This document shows positions 35,944-45,382 of a stretch of DNA of 64,000 nt, one piece after another. This stretch comes from Pelomonas sp. Root1444. GTDB lineage: Bacteria; Pseudomonadota; Gammaproteobacteria; Burkholderiales; Burkholderiaceae_C. The notes under the pieces are model-generated. The model was not told the origin of the DNA. It saw nothing but the letters and a program-made list of their open reading frames with translations, and ran no database searches. Position 1 is the stretch's first letter, and each line of letters opens with the position of its first letter. A program made the position numbers and the translations under genes. The DNA lies in the NCBI RefSeq assembly GCF_001426885.1, contig NZ_LMFP01000026.1, positions 1-64,000 of the forward strand. Direction: 5' to 3'.

Positions 35944-36701
35944 GCCAGCAGCGCGAAGACCGCAGGGATGCGGTCGGGCAGGGTGGTGCGGTTGGCGCGC
36001 CAATCGGCCACCGTCGCGGTCTGAGTCCAGCCACCGGGCAGCGTCAGCCCGACGCTGATGGACAGCCTCGTTGCGGGCTTGAGTGCCGCCAGCATCGCCT
36101 GGCGCAGCGCCTCGTTGCGATACGGCGTCTCGATCAGCAACTGGGTTTGCTGCTGGCGGGCTGACATCGCCTCCAGCTCGCGGATGCGCGCCGTCCGCGC
36201 CGCCGCATCCACCGGCAGATAGCCGACGAAGGCGAAGCTTTGGCCGTTGAGGCCACTGGCCGCCAGCGCCAGCAGCAGCGAACTCGGGCCCGACAGCGGC
36301 ACCACCTCGACGCCCGCCTCGTGAGCCAGCGCGACGAGCCTCGCGCCCGGGTCGGCCACCGCAGGCAGGCCGGCTTCCGAGATCAGGCCGAGGTCGTGGC
36401 CCGCCAGTGCCGGAGCCAGCAGCGCCTGCCAGGCGGCCGAGTCGTCGCCACCGGCACGGCCCCCCTTGGGTGGCCTCGGCAGCTCGGCGATCTGCACGGC
36501 CTGCAGCGGCTGGGCCAACGGTGCGATAGCGTCGACGCGCTTCAGCAGCGAGCGCGTGGTCTTCGCGTTTTCGGCGGCCCAGTGCGTCAGCCGCGCTGCT
36601 GTTTCGATGACGCGCCGCGGCAGCACCTCGCGCAGGTCTAGCGTGTCGTCGACGCCGAAGTCCAGCGTGTTCGGCATCAGGATCAGGCGACCCGGCTTCA
36701 T
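35940..36701 (-). CDS. Tetrapyrrole-methylase-family SAM methyltransferase (RsmI-like)
   Basis: A 253-residue protein of the tetrapyrrole methylase fold. Characteristic segments are GRLILMPNTLDFG (residues 4-16), LGLISEAGLPAVADPGARLV (about 103-122) and VPLSGPSSLLLALAASGLNG (about 133-152), close to the RsmI pattern. RsmI 2'-O-methylates C1402 of 16S rRNA, but this protein is shorter and diverges at the N-terminus, so it may be a paralogue with another target. It overlaps yceF by four bases, and its stop overlaps that of rhlE. Confidence 0.85.
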   Translation of the reverse strand: MKPGRLILMPNTLDFGVDDTLDLREVLPRRVIETAARLTHWAAENAKTTRSLLKRVDAIAPLAQPLQAVQIAELPRPPKGGRAGGDDSAAWQALLAPALAGHDLGLISEAGLPAVADPGARLVALAHEAGVEVVPLSGPSSLLLALAASGLNGQSFAFVGYLPVDAAARTARIRELEAMSARQQQTQLLIETPYRNEALRQAMLAALKPATRLSISVGLTLPGGWTQTATVADWRANRTTLPDRIPAVFALLA

Positions 36702-37273
36702 GCCAGCGGCTCCAGGCCGGCGCGTCGCAGTAGCGCGCAGGTGCGGATCAGCGGCAGGCCGATCAGCGCCGTGGGGTCGTCGGATTCAACGGCTTCCAGC
36801 AACGCGATACCCAGGCTTTCGACCTTGGCGCTTCCGGCACAGTCATAGGGTTCATCGGCGCGCAAATACGCCTCGATGGCGGCATCGCTCAATGCGCGAA
36901 AACGCACCCGCACCTCGGCCCGCTCGATGGCCGCGACGCCGGGCGCCACGATCGCCACGGCGGTCTGGAAAACCACCTCGCGGCCGCTCATGTGCCGCAG
37001 CTGCTCGGCTGCGTTCTCGTGCGTGCCGGGCTTGCCAATGGCCTGCCCGTCCAGTTCGGCAACCTGGTCTGAACCGAGGACGACCGCCCCCGGGAAACGT
37101 GCAGCGACCGCCCGCGCCTTGGCCAACGCCAGCCGCTCCGCCAGCGCCGCCGGTGCCTCGCCGGGCTGGGCGGTTTCGTCGACTTCGGGCGCCACGGCCT
37201 CGAAGGGAATACGCAGACGCGCCAGCAACTCCTGTCGGTAGCGCGAGGTCGAGGCGAGGATCAATGCAGACAT
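36698..37273 (-). CDS. yceF: Maf-family nucleoside triphosphate pyrophosphatase (YceF)
   Basis: A 191-residue Maf protein that hydrolyses non-canonical nucleotides; the YceF subgroup prefers 7-methyl-GTP. The N-terminus LILASTSRYRQELLARL (residues 4-20) has the S-T-S-x-Y-R loop of YceF rather than the S-x-S-P-R-R of Maf/YhdE. The catalytic area is GSDQVAELDG (about 67-76) and GKPGTHENA. Its position divergent from yceD-rpmF-plsX is conserved in many proteobacteria. The start is the ATG 32 bases from the divergent yceD gene. Confidence 0.92.
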   Translation of the reverse strand: MSALILASTSRYRQELLARLRIPFEAVAPEVDETAQPGEAPAALAERLALAKARAVAARFPGAVVLGSDQVAELDGQAIGKPGTHENAAEQLRHMSGREVVFQTAVAIVAPGVAAIERAEVRVRFRALSDAAIEAYLRADEPYDCAGSAKVESLGIALLEAVESDDPTALIGLPLIRTCALLRRAGLEPLA

Positions 37274-37305
37274 CGGGGCATTCTCCCCCGCCTAAACTCT
37301 CACCC

Positions 37306-37869
37306 ATGAAATCGCGCGCCTTTGTTCCCGAGAAGCTCGACGTCGCCGCGCTCGCCCACGACGGCGCCAGCCTGCAGGGCGAGTGGCCCGCTGCGTCGCT
37401 GGAACGCCTGGCCGATGCCGCCGACCCCGAGGCGCCCGCCAGCGGCTGGCCGGCATTGCGCTGGAGCCTGGATGGTGAGATCCGCCGGCCCAAGGCCGCG
37501 GCGCCGCAAACCTGGTTGCACCTGACGGCATCAGCGCACGTCGCGCTGACCTGCCAACGCTGCCTGAAGCCCGTGCAGGAAGACATCGACGTCGACCGCT
37601 GGATTCGCTTCGTCGACACCGAGGCTGAAGCCGCCGCGCTCGACGTGGACAGCGACGACGACGTGCTGGCCCTGCCGCGCCACCTCGACGCGCGCGAATT
37701 GATCGAGGACGAACTGCTGCTGGCCCTGCCGTTGGTGCCGCGCCACGAGATCTGCCCCGAGCCGCTGCCGGTGCCGGACGCCGCCGAGGAATCCGCACCC
37801 GAAGAAGAGGCCGAGCGCCCCAACCCCTTCGCCGCACTCGCGGCGCTGAAGCGCGGCGGCAGCGCCTGA
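37306..37869 (+). CDS. yceD: YceD/DUF177 protein (23S rRNA accumulation)
   Basis: A 187-residue DUF177 protein. The conserved CQRCL (about residues 82-86) and the late EICPEPLP give the cysteine set of the family, and an acidic C-terminus follows. In bacteria and plastids the family is linked to 23S rRNA accumulation and it almost always precedes rpmF, as here. A TAAACT hexamer ends 7 bases before the ATG and no ribosome binding site is visible, so the message may be leaderless. The long upstream reading in this frame is a shadow of yceF. Confidence 0.9.
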   Translation: MKSRAFVPEKLDVAALAHDGASLQGEWPAASLERLADAADPEAPASGWPALRWSLDGEIRRPKAAAPQTWLHLTASAHVALTCQRCLKPVQEDIDVDRWIRFVDTEAEAAALDVDSDDDVLALPRHLDARELIEDELLLALPLVPRHEICPEPLPVPDAAEESAPEEEAERPNPFAALAALKRGGSA

Positions 37870-37917
37870 CGCCATGGCCGCCATCGCCTTGCCGGACGCC
37901 GCCATCGCCGGCCCGGC

Positions 37918-37946
37918 TTGGCGGGCGGCGCATTCGCTGCTACACT
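37918..37946 (+). promoter_or_regulatory. Sigma-70 promoter for rpmF-plsX-fab
   Basis: TTGGCG (37918-37923), a 17-base spacer and TACACT (37941-37946) form the best -35/-10 pair in the window. They lie 88 bases before the rpmF start, leaving a leader of about 80 bases. They would drive rpmF and the fatty-acid genes independently of yceD. Confidence 0.55.
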
Positions 37947-38033
37947 CGCGGGCTTTTCTGCGGCCTGGAGTTCGAGCCTTGATCTCGCTCCCAGGGGTCG
38001 CGTCCCCCATTTCCGCAGAGTCTGGAGAATTTC

Positions 38034-38219
38034 ATGGCTGTTCAGCAAAACAAGAAGTCGCCTTCCAAGCGCGGCATGCACCGTTCGCACAATGCCCTGG
38101 TCACGCCCGGCACGGCCATCGAGCCGACGACCGGCGAAGTGCACCTGCGTCACCACATCAGCCCCACCGGTTTCTACCGTGGTCGCAAGGTGCTGAAGAG
38201 CAAGGCCGACGCGGCTTGA
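38034..38219 (+). CDS. rpmF: 50S ribosomal protein L32
   Basis: A 61-residue ribosomal protein of the large subunit. [20 protein letters not shown] and [15 protein letters not shown] are diagnostic of bL32. The cysteine-free form is used, without the CxxC zinc knuckle found in some bacteria. A good ribosome binding site (TGGAGA) lies before the ATG. It is linked to plsX downstream, as in most proteobacteria. Confidence 0.97.
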   Translation: MAVQQNKKSPSKRGMHRSHNALVTPGTAIEPTTGEVHLRHHISPTGFYRGRKVLKSKADAA

Positions 38220-38263
38220 TGCTCCGCGCCGCCCCTGGGCGGTGCGCACCGATGAATCTGCCG

Positions 38264-38293
38264 ACCCGGCCTGCGTACCGCGCAGTGCCGGGT
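38264..38293 (+). promoter_or_regulatory. Intercistronic hairpin between rpmF and plsX
   Basis: ACCCGGC-CTGCG, a five-base loop, CGCAG-T-GCCGGGT forms a 12-pair stem with one bulged T, followed by TTGGTCTTT. It could partly terminate or stabilise the short rpmF message, allowing more L32 than PlsX to be made. It is not a full terminator because the T-run is broken. Confidence 0.45.
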
Positions 38294-38324
38294 TTGGTCT
38301 TTGTGGCCCACAAAAACCACTCAC

Positions 38325-39419
38325 ATGACCTCGCCCCTGCCTGAACCGATCCGGCTGGCCGTCGACTGCATGGGCGGCGACCACGGCCCCTCGGTGACGT
38401 TGCCGGCCTGCCGCGCCTTCCTCGACAAGCATCCCGGTGCCGAACTCATTCTCGTCGGCAAGCCCGAGGCGCTGACGGCCGCTGCAGCCTGGCCGCGCTG
38501 CCGCGTCTTCGCGGCCAGCGAGGTCGTGACGATGGAGGACCCGATCGAGGTGGCGCTGCGCCGCAAGCGCGACTCGTCGATGCGCGTCGCCATCCAGCAG
38601 CTGAAGGCCGATCGCGACGGCAACCCCGCCCAGGCGCATGCCTGCGTGTCCGCCGGCAACACCGGCGCGCTGATGGCGGTGGCCCGCTACGTGCTGAAGA
38701 CGCTCGACGGCATCGACCGCCCGGCCATTGCCACCGTCATGCCCAACCAGCGCGGCCGCTTCACGACCGTGCTGGACCTGGGCGCCAACGTCGACTGCAC
38801 GGCCGAGCATCTGCTGCAGTTCGCCGTCATGGGCAGCGCGCTGGTCTCGGCCGTCGAGGGCAACGAGGAGCCGAGCGTCGGCCTGCTCAACATCGGCGAA
38901 GAGGCCATCAAGGGCAGCGAGACCATCAAGCAGGCCGGCGAGCTGCTGCGCGCCGCGGGCGCGGCCGGCCGGCTGAACTTCTTCGGCAACGTCGAGGGCA
39001 ACGACATCTACAAGGGCACGACGGACATCGTCGTCTGCGACGGCTTCGTCGGCAATGTCATGCTCAAGACCTCGGAAGGCCTAGCCACGATGATGGGCGC
39101 CTTCATCAAGGAGGAGTTCAGCCGCAACCTGCTGGCCAAGGCGGCCGCGTTGATTGCGATGCCGGTGCTGAAAGCCTTCAAGCACCGCGTCGACCACCGC
39201 CGCTTCAATGGCGCGGCGCTGCTGGGCCTGCGCGGGCTGGTCTTCAAGAGCCACGGCTCGGCCGACGCCTTCGCCTTCGAGATGGCCCTGGCACGCGCTT
39301 ATGATGCCGCCCGCAACCGGCTGCTTGACCGGGTCCACGACCGCATCGTCGCCACGCTGCAAGCCAGGGCGGGCGATGCTGGAGACAACGCGGCGAACTC
39401 CGTCGCGCAGGCTGCATGA
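38325..39419 (+). CDS. plsX: Phosphate acyltransferase PlsX
   Basis: A 364-residue peripheral membrane enzyme that makes acyl-phosphate from acyl-ACP for phospholipid synthesis. Family motifs are [13 protein letters not shown] (about residues 9-21), [17 protein letters not shown] (about 106-122), [11 protein letters not shown] and [15 protein letters not shown] (about 231-245). The start is the ATG before TSPLPEP; a GTG eight codons upstream is in frame but less likely. Its stop overlaps the fabH start (ATGA). Confidence 0.96.
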   Translation: MTSPLPEPIRLAVDCMGGDHGPSVTLPACRAFLDKHPGAELILVGKPEALTAAAAWPRCRVFAASEVVTMEDPIEVALRRKRDSSMRVAIQQLKADRDGNPAQAHACVSAGNTGALMAVARYVLKTLDGIDRPAIATVMPNQRGRFTTVLDLGANVDCTAEHLLQFAVMGSALVSAVEGNEEPSVGLLNIGEEAIKGSETIKQAGELLRAAGAAGRLNFFGNVEGNDIYKGTTDIVVCDGFVGNVMLKTSEGLATMMGAFIKEEFSRNLLAKAAALIAMPVLKAFKHRVDHRRFNGAALLGLRGLVFKSHGSADAFAFEMALARAYDAARNRLLDRVHDRIVATLQARAGDAGDNAANSVAQAA

Positions 39420-40414
39420 GCCCTACTGGAACCACCCCCCACCGCTACTCCCGCATCCTCGGCACCGGCAGTTTCCTGCCGGCCGACCGCGTGACCAACC
39501 AGGACCTCGCCGCGCGCCTCGCGGCCGATGGCATCGAGACCTCCGACGAGTGGATCGTCGAGCGCACCGGCATCCGCGCCCGCCATTTCGCGGCGCCGGA
39601 CGAAGCCGCCAGCGACCTGGCCTTCCCGGCCGCGCAGGCCGCGCTCGAAGCGGCCGGCGTCAAGGCCGAGGAGCTGGACCTCATCATTGTCGCCACGTCC
39701 ACGCCGGACATGGTCTTCCCGTCCACCGCCTGCCTGCTGCAGCGCAAGCTGGGCGTGCACGGCTGTGCGGCGTTCGATGTGCAGGCCGTCTGCTCCGGCT
39801 TCGTCTACGCCCTCAGCGTGGCCGACGCGATGATCAAGAGTGGTGCGGCGAGCAAGGCGCTGGTCGTCGGCGCCGAAGTGTTCTCGCGCATCCTCGACTT
39901 CAAGGACCGCACCACCTGCGTGCTGTTCGGTGACGGCGCCGGCGCCGTCGTGCTGGGCGCGAGCGTTGAGCCCGGCATCCTCGCCACCGAACTGCATGCT
40001 GACGCGCGCCACGTCGACATCCTCTGCACGCCGGGCAGCGTCAGCGGCGGCCAGGTCATCGGCACGCCGCTGCTGAAGATGGACGGCCAGGCGGTCTTCA
40101 AGCTGGCCGTCGGCGTGCTCGAGAAGGTCGCACGCTCGGTGCTCGACAAGGCCGGCATGACGGACGCCGACATCGACTGGCTGATCCCGCACCAGGCCAA
40201 CATCCGCATCATGCAGGGCACGGCCAAGAAGCTGAAGATGGACCTGAGCAAGCTCATCGTCACCGTCGACGAGCATGGCAACACGTCGGCCGCCTCGGTG
40301 CCGCTGGCGCTGGACGTCGCCGTGCGCAGCGGCCGCATCCAGCGGGGCGACACGGTCATGCTGGAGGGCGTGGGCGGCGGCTTCACCTGGGGCGCGGCCC
40401 TGCTGAAGTACTGA
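39416..40414 (+). CDS. fabH: 3-oxoacyl-ACP synthase III
   Basis: A 332-residue condensing enzyme that starts fatty-acid chains from acetyl-CoA and malonyl-ACP. The catalytic triad is visible: C126 in [11 protein letters not shown]259 in IPHQANIRI and N289 in EHGNTSAAS. The C-terminus [13 protein letters not shown] is typical. The ATG overlaps the plsX stop. It is followed by fabD after 56 bases. Confidence 0.97.
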   Translation: MSPTGTTPHRYSRILGTGSFLPADRVTNQDLAARLAADGIETSDEWIVERTGIRARHFAAPDEAASDLAFPAAQAALEAAGVKAEELDLIIVATSTPDMVFPSTACLLQRKLGVHGCAAFDVQAVCSGFVYALSVADAMIKSGAASKALVVGAEVFSRILDFKDRTTCVLFGDGAGAVVLGASVEPGILATELHADARHVDILCTPGSVSGGQVIGTPLLKMDGQAVFKLAVGVLEKVARSVLDKAGMTDADIDWLIPHQANIRIMQGTAKKLKMDLSKLIVTVDEHGNTSAASVPLALDVAVRSGRIQRGDTVMLEGVGGGFTWGAALLKY

Positions 40415-40470
40415 CCTCCAAGCTTGCCATCCGGCACTCTTGCGACCGCGACTGATTTGGAACTGATCAC

Positions 40471-41418
40471 ATGACTGCACCTTTTGCCGTTGTCTTCCCC
40501 GGCCAGGGCTCGCAGGCCGTCGGCATGCTCGACGCCTGGGGCGACCATCCGGAAGTCCGCCTCGTCCTGGAAGAAGCCTCCGCCGTCCTCGGCGAGGACA
40601 TCGGCGCGCTGATCCACGCCGGCCCCAAGGATCAGCTGGACCTGACGACCAACACCCAACCCGTCATGCTCACGGCCGGCATCGCCTGCTGGCGCGCCTT
40701 CGTCGCCGAGACCGGCGCGGTGCCCGTCGCGGCCGCCGGCCATTCGCTCGGCGAATACACCGCCCTCGTCGCTGCCGGTGCGCTGAGCCTGGCCGATGCG
40801 CTGCCGCTGGTGCGCTTCCGCGCCCAGGCGATGCAGGAGGCCGTACCGGTCGGCACGGGCGCGATGTACGCCATCCTGGGGCTGGACGGCGACGCCGTGC
40901 GCGCAGGCTGTGCCCAGGCTGCGGCGGAAACGGGCGAGGCGATCGAGGCCGTCAACTTCAACGACCCCAAGCAGACCGTGATCGCCGGCAGCAAGGCCGG
41001 CGCCGAAAAGGCGGCCGAGATCCTGAAGGCGGCGGGCGCCAAGCGCGCGCTGCCGCTGCCGGTGTCGGCGCCGTTCCACTCCAGCCTGATGAAGCCGGCC
41101 GCCGAGCGCCTGAAGGAGAAGTTGGCGAGCGTGCAATTCAAGGCGGCGGCTTTCCCGGTCATCAACAACATCGATGTCGCCGTCACCGACAGCGACGATG
41201 CGATGCGCGACGCGCTGTACCGCCAGGCCTTCGGCCCGGTGCGCTGGGTCGAGGTCGTGCAGGCGCTGAAGGCGCGCGGCGTCGTCCACCTGATCGAAGC
41301 CGGCCCCGGCAAGGTGCTGAGCGGCATGGCCAAGCGCATCGACGCTGAACTGCAGGCCGCCTGCGTCTTCGACCCCGCCTCGCTGGCCGAGGCCCGCTCG
41401 CTGCTGGGAGGCGGCTGA
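40471..41418 (+). CDS. fabD: Malonyl-CoA:ACP transacylase
   Basis: A 315-residue transacylase that loads malonyl groups onto ACP. VFPGQGSQAVGML is at residues 8-20, the nucleophile S92 is in GHSLGEYTAL, and the histidine is in the later region SAPFHSSLMKPA (about 195-206). Length and motifs match the E. coli enzyme closely. Its stop is followed by one base and then the fabG ATG, so the two are tightly coupled. Confidence 0.97.
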   Translation: MTAPFAVVFPGQGSQAVGMLDAWGDHPEVRLVLEEASAVLGEDIGALIHAGPKDQLDLTTNTQPVMLTAGIACWRAFVAETGAVPVAAAGHSLGEYTALVAAGALSLADALPLVRFRAQAMQEAVPVGTGAMYAILGLDGDAVRAGCAQAAAETGEAIEAVNFNDPKQTVIAGSKAGAEKAAEILKAAGAKRALPLPVSAPFHSSLMKPAAERLKEKLASVQFKAAAFPVINNIDVAVTDSDDAMRDALYRQAFGPVRWVEVVQALKARGVVHLIEAGPGKVLSGMAKRIDAELQAACVFDPASLAEARSLLGGG

Positions 41419-41419
41419 C

Positions 41420-42163
41420 ATGACTGAATCCGTAAGCAAGGGCGTTGCCCTCGTCACCGGCGCCAGCCGCGGCATCGGCCGCGCGATCGCGCTGGCATTG
41501 GCCCATGAAGGCTGGCGCGTCATCGGTACGGCCACGACCGAGTCCGGCGCCGCCGGCATCACCGAGGCGCTCGCCGCCCACGGCGGCCGCGGCATTGCGC
41601 TGAACGTGACCGACGCCGCCGCCAGCCAGGCTGCCGTGGACGACATCGTCGCCAAGGAAGGCGGGCTGCACGTGCTCGTCAACAACGCCGGCATCACGCG
41701 CGACACGCTGTCCATGCGCATGAAGGATGACGACTGGGACGCCGTGCTGGACACGAATCTCAAGGCCGTGTTCCGCCTCGCCCGAGCGGCCACCAAGCCG
41801 ATGATGAAGCAGCGCAGCGGCCGCATCATCAACATCACCTCCGTCGTCGGCGCCTCCGGCAATGCCGGCCAGGCCAATTACGCCGCCGCCAAGGCCGGCG
41901 TGGCGGGCCTGACGCGTTCGCTAGCCCGTGAACTGGGCAGCCGCGGCATCACCGTCAACTGCGTCGCGCCGGGCTTCATCGCCACCGACATGACCGAGGT
42001 GCTACCCGAGGCGCAGAAGACCGCTCTGCTGGCGCAGATCCCGCTAGGCCGCCTCGGCGCGCCAGAGGAAATCGCCGCCGCCGTCGTCTTCCTGGCGTCA
42101 CCCGGCGGGGCTTACATCACGGGCACCGAACTGCACGTCAACGGCGGCATGTACATGGCCTGA
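41420..42163 (+). CDS. fabG: 3-oxoacyl-ACP reductase
   Basis: A 247-residue NADPH-dependent short-chain dehydrogenase that reduces 3-oxoacyl-ACP. The cofactor loop is TGASRGIGRAIA (about 13-24) and NNAGIT is about 88-93. The catalytic Ser-Tyr-Lys set is in INITSVVGASGNAGQANYAA and the following AAAKAG. The C-terminal GGAYITGTELHVNGGMYM is typical of FabG. Confidence 0.97.
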   Translation: MTESVSKGVALVTGASRGIGRAIALALAHEGWRVIGTATTESGAAGITEALAAHGGRGIALNVTDAAASQAAVDDIVAKEGGLHVLVNNAGITRDTLSMRMKDDDWDAVLDTNLKAVFRLARAATKPMMKQRSGRIINITSVVGASGNAGQANYAAAKAGVAGLTRSLARELGSRGITVNCVAPGFIATDMTEVLPEAQKTALLAQIPLGRLGAPEEIAAAVVFLASPGGAYITGTELHVNGGMYMA

Positions 42164-42250
42164 TTTGGCCCGGGCGCGCCGATTTAGGGGCGCCCATCTA
42201 GAGCCCGTAGAATGCTGGGCTGTTTTCTGCAAACCCCTCCTGGAGGAGTC

Positions 42251-42490
42251 ATGAGCGATATCGAAGCACGAGTCAAGAAAATCATCGCCGAGCAACTCGG
42301 CGTGGCTGAGGCCGACGTCACGAACGAGAAGGCGTTCGTCGCCGACCTGGGCGCCGATTCTCTGGACACCGTGGAACTGGTGATGGCCCTCGAAGACGAG
42401 TTCGGCATCGAGATCCCCGACGAAGAGGCCGAGAAGATCACCACCGTGCAGTTGGCGATCGACTACGCCGTCAAGCACCAGAAGGCCTGA
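42251..42490 (+). CDS. acpP: Acyl carrier protein
   Basis: A 79-residue acidic carrier protein. The phosphopantetheine serine is S37 in [10 protein letters not shown] strong ribosome binding site (GGAGGAG) sits before the ATG at 42251, so the longer reading from 42212 is rejected. AcpS, encoded at 56039, would attach its 4'-phosphopantetheine arm. Confidence 0.98.
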   Translation: MSDIEARVKKIIAEQLGVAEADVTNEKAFVADLGADSLDTVELVMALEDEFGIEIPDEEAEKITTVQLAIDYAVKHQKA

Positions 42491-42502
42491 GGGCCTTCTT
42501 CT
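42481..42502 (+). terminator. Hairpin overlapping the acpP stop (attenuator/partial terminator)
   Basis: GAAGGCC-TGAG-GGCCTTC followed by TTCTCTCTCC spans the acpP stop codon. It could reduce read-through into fabF and so raise the ACP:FabF ratio, a ratio known to be high in bacteria. The T-run is interrupted, so it is probably only partial. Confidence 0.45.
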
Positions 42503-42528
42503 CTCTCCCGTTATCTGATCCGCACCGC

Positions 42529-43773
42529 ATGAGCCGTCGTCGCGTCGTCGTCACCGGTCTTGGCCTGATCAGTCCCGTCGGCAATACCGTTGCCGAAGGC
42601 TGGGCCAATATCCTCGCCGGGCGTTCCGGCATCGCCACCGTCACCCGCTTCGACGCCAGCAACCTGGCGTGCCATTTCGCGGGTGAGGTCAAGGGCTTCC
42701 AGATCGAGGACTACATCCCCGCGAAGGAAGCCCGGCACATGGATGGTTTCATCCATTACGGCTTGGCGGCGGCCTTCCAGGCGGTACGTGATGCTGGCCT
42801 GCCCACGGGCGACCAGCTGACCGAAGAACAGGCCGAGCGCATCGGCGTGCTCGTGGGTTCCGGCATCGGCGGCCTGCCGCTGATCGAGGACACCAAGACC
42901 GAGCTGATCAACCGTGGCCCGCGCCGCATCTCGCCGTTCTTCATCCCGGCGTCGATCATCAACATGATCTCGGGCCACGTCTCCATCAACTTCGGCTTCC
43001 AGGGCCCCAACCTGGCGATCGTGACGGCCTGTACCACGGGCTTGCACGCGATCGGCGAAGCCGGCCGCATCATCGAGTATGGCGACGCCGACGTGATGAT
43101 CGCGGGCGGCTCGGAAGGCGCGGTCTCGCCGCTGGGCATCGGCGGTTTCGCCGCCGCTCGGGCGCTCTCTACCCGCAACGGCGACCCCGCAACTGCATCC
43201 CGCCCCTGGGACAAGGATCGCGACGGCTTCGTGCTCGGTGAGGGTGCCGGCGTGCTGGTGCTCGAAGAGTACGAACACGCGAAGAAGCGCGGCGCCAAGA
43301 TCTATTGCGAACTGGCCGGCTTCGGCATGGGCGCGGACGCGTTCCACATGACCGCGCCGAACGTCGACGGCCCCAAGCGCTCCATGCGCAACGCGCTGCG
43401 CAACGCCGGCCTCAACCCCGACGAGGTTCAGTACATGAACGCGCACGGCACGTCCACGCCGCTGGGCGACGTGAACGAGACCAACGCGATCAAGCTGGCC
43501 TTCAGCGATCACGCGAAGAACATGGTCGTCAGCTCGACCAAGTCCATGACCGGCCACCTGCTGGGCGGCGCGGGCGGCATCGAGTCGGTGTTCACCGCGC
43601 TGGCCATCCGCGACCAGGTCGCGCCGCCGACGATCAACATCTTCAACCAGGATCCCGAGTGCGACCTGGACTACTGCGCCAACGAGGCGCGGCCGATGAA
43701 GATCGACGTCGCGGCGAAGAACAATTTTGGTTTCGGCGGCACCAACGGCACGCTGATCTTCAAGCGGGTCTAA
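42529..43773 (+). CDS. fabF: 3-oxoacyl-ACP synthase II
   Basis: A 414-residue elongating condensing enzyme. The Cys-His-His triad is C168 ([10 protein letters not shown]), H306 ([11 protein letters not shown]) and H343 ([11 protein letters not shown]). The N-terminus [17 protein letters not shown] and C-terminus [16 protein letters not shown] match FabF. It begins 38 bases after acpP and is followed 12 bases later by a small membrane protein gene. Confidence 0.97.
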   Translation: MSRRRVVVTGLGLISPVGNTVAEGWANILAGRSGIATVTRFDASNLACHFAGEVKGFQIEDYIPAKEARHMDGFIHYGLAAAFQAVRDAGLPTGDQLTEEQAERIGVLVGSGIGGLPLIEDTKTELINRGPRRISPFFIPASIINMISGHVSINFGFQGPNLAIVTACTTGLHAIGEAGRIIEYGDADVMIAGGSEGAVSPLGIGGFAAARALSTRNGDPATASRPWDKDRDGFVLGEGAGVLVLEEYEHAKKRGAKIYCELAGFGMGADAFHMTAPNVDGPKRSMRNALRNAGLNPDEVQYMNAHGTSTPLGDVNETNAIKLAFSDHAKNMVVSSTKSMTGHLLGGAGGIESVFTALAIRDQVAPPTINIFNQDPECDLDYCANEARPMKIDVAAKNNFGFGGTNGTLIFKRV

Positions 43774-43785
43774 GCACGTTCGGCA

Positions 43786-44205
43786 ATGCGCCGCACGCCG
43801 CCCGTCGTCGTGTGGCTGCAGCCCCAGCCGGCAGTGCAGGCTGTCGTCGCCTTCATCGCCGCGCTTGCTTCGGCCGGCCTGGCGGTCTGGGCCCTCAGCC
43901 ATCAGCAAGCCGCCTGGCCTGCGCTGCTGAGCGTGCCTGCCGCGACGCTTTACGCCTGGCGCGCCGCCCGTGTGGCGCCGCGCCGCCTGCGCTGGGACGG
44001 CCAGACCTGGTGGCTTGCTGAATCCGACCGTGCAGAGGAAACCGCTGTTCAACTCGCCGTGCTGATCGACCTCGACGCCTGGTTGCTCCTGCGCGCCACC
44101 CCCGGGCCACGCTGGTTGCCGCTGGCCCGGCTCCAGCAGGCGGCACAGTGGGGTGCGTTGCGAGCGACGCTTTTCTCCGCGCCCGGCGCAGCCGTGCAGC
44201 GATGA
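43786..44205 (+). CDS. Small membrane protein of unknown function upstream of rpoE
   Basis: A 139-residue protein with two adjacent hydrophobic segments (about residues 18-37 and 44-56) and a C-terminal soluble part containing RRLRWDGQTWWLAE (about 68-81) and DLDAWLLLRATPGPRWLPL. The layout, two helices followed by a W-rich beta part, resembles YgfX-like proteins, but I cannot confirm that. Its stop overlaps the rpoE start (ATGA), which suggests co-translation with the sigma factor. Confidence 0.7.
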   Translation: MRRTPPVVVWLQPQPAVQAVVAFIAALASAGLAVWALSHQQAAWPALLSVPAATLYAWRAARVAPRRLRWDGQTWWLAESDRAEETAVQLAVLIDLDAWLLLRATPGPRWLPLARLQQAAQWGALRATLFSAPGAAVQR

Positions 44206-44777
44206 CTGCCGACGCCGACACGCTGCTGGTGCGCGAAGCCCAGGCCGGCAATCGCAACGCCTTCGACATGCTGGTCCTGAAGTACCAGCGCCGTGTCGAG
44301 CGCCTGCTGTCGCGCAGCGTGCACAACCCGGCGGACGTGGCCGACCTGTGCCAGGAGACCTTTCTGGCTGCCTACCGCGCGCTGCCGGCCTTCCGCGGCG
44401 ACAGCGCTTTCTACACCTGGCTCTACCGCATCGCCATCAACGCCGCCCAGCGCCAACGCGCGCGGCACCGGCCGGTCGAGTCGCTGGACGACGATGAGGG
44501 AACTTTCGGCACCTCGGCGTCTCCAAGCGACGATGCGACCCCCGAAGCCTTGCTCGCCAGCCGTCAGGTGGCCCTCGGGCTCAACGAGGCGGTCGAATCC
44601 CTGGCCGAAGATCAGCGCCGGGCACTGTTGCTGCGAGAGGTGGATGGCTTGAGCTACGACGAGATCGCCGACTTGATGGGCTGCCCACCGGGCACCGTGC
44701 GCTCGCGCATCTTCCGCGCCCGCGAAGCGCTGGCGTCGCGGCTGCGGCCGCTGTTGGGTGGGGGAGGGTGGCGATGA
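44202..44777 (+). CDS. rpoE: Extracytoplasmic-function sigma factor RpoE
   Basis: A 191-residue group 4 sigma factor that directs RNA polymerase to envelope-stress genes. Region 2 is at about 18-85 (FDMLVLKYQRRVERLLSR, DVADLCQETFLAAYRALPAF, TWLYRIAINAAQ). Region 4 is at about 125-180 (LREVDGLSYDEIADLMGCPP, GTVRSRIFRAREAL). The start was taken at the ATG overlapping the previous stop; the longer reading is rejected. Its anti-sigma factor gene overlaps its stop codon, the usual arrangement. Confidence 0.95.
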   Translation: MTADADTLLVREAQAGNRNAFDMLVLKYQRRVERLLSRSVHNPADVADLCQETFLAAYRALPAFRGDSAFYTWLYRIAINAAQRQRARHRPVESLDDDEGTFGTSASPSDDATPEALLASRQVALGLNEAVESLAEDQRRALLLREVDGLSYDEIADLMGCPPGTVRSRIFRAREALASRLRPLLGGGGWR

Positions 44778-45319
44778 GCGCCGCCGGAACTGCGCTGGAT
44801 CAGGCGCTGTCCGCCGTGATGGACGGCCGCGCCACGCCCGAGGAATGGGCGCAGGTGAATGCCGCCTGGGCGGGCGATCCCGGGCTGCGCGAGCGCTGGG
44901 CGCTGTGGCATACGGCCGGCGACGGCCTGCGTTCGGCCGAGTTGCCTGCCCTGCACCGGGAGCCGCAACGCCTGCTGGATGCACTGCATGCGCGGATGCC
45001 GGCGCCCGTCGTCGAGCACCCGCGCCGCCGCGACTGGTTCGCTCCCCTGGCCGTGGCGGCCGGTTTTGTCGCGATGGCCATCGGCGTCGGCGCACTGCGA
45101 CCCGCGCAGGCGCCGCAAGCCGTTGTCGCCGCTGCGCCGGCCGCCACATCGCGCGTGCAGGGCCTTGCCGGCATGAGCTTTGCGCAGACCGCTGCAGGCC
45201 GTACGCTCCCGGCTCTGGGCACGGCGCGGGAAGCCGGCTTGCCGGTGGAGGCGCCACCCGAGATCATCGATTGGGGTCTGGCGCTGCCCGAGCCGGCGGC
45301 TTCGCATCCCTTGCCTTGA
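44774..45319 (+). CDS. rseA: Anti-sigma-E factor RseA
   Basis: A 181-residue single-pass inner-membrane protein. The cytosolic anti-sigma domain (about 1-80) has the RseA_N features LSAVMDGRATPEEW and LRERWALWHTAGDGLR. The membrane segment is about 90-110 (WFAPLAVAAGFVAMAIGVGAL). The periplasmic tail of about 70 residues is Ala/Pro-rich. It would hold RpoE at the membrane until cleaved. The start overlaps the rpoE stop (ATGA). No rseB follows; the protease gene comes next. Confidence 0.9.
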   Translation: MSAAGTALDQALSAVMDGRATPEEWAQVNAAWAGDPGLRERWALWHTAGDGLRSAELPALHREPQRLLDALHARMPAPVVEHPRRRDWFAPLAVAAGFVAMAIGVGALRPAQAPQAVVAAAPAATSRVQGLAGMSFAQTAAGRTLPALGTAREAGLPVEAPPEIIDWGLALPEPAASHPLP

Positions 45320-45382
45320 AGCGCGTCGCGCCTGCCCCATCTGTCTTGTCCGTTCTTCCGTATCGCCTCCCTGGAAATCCAT

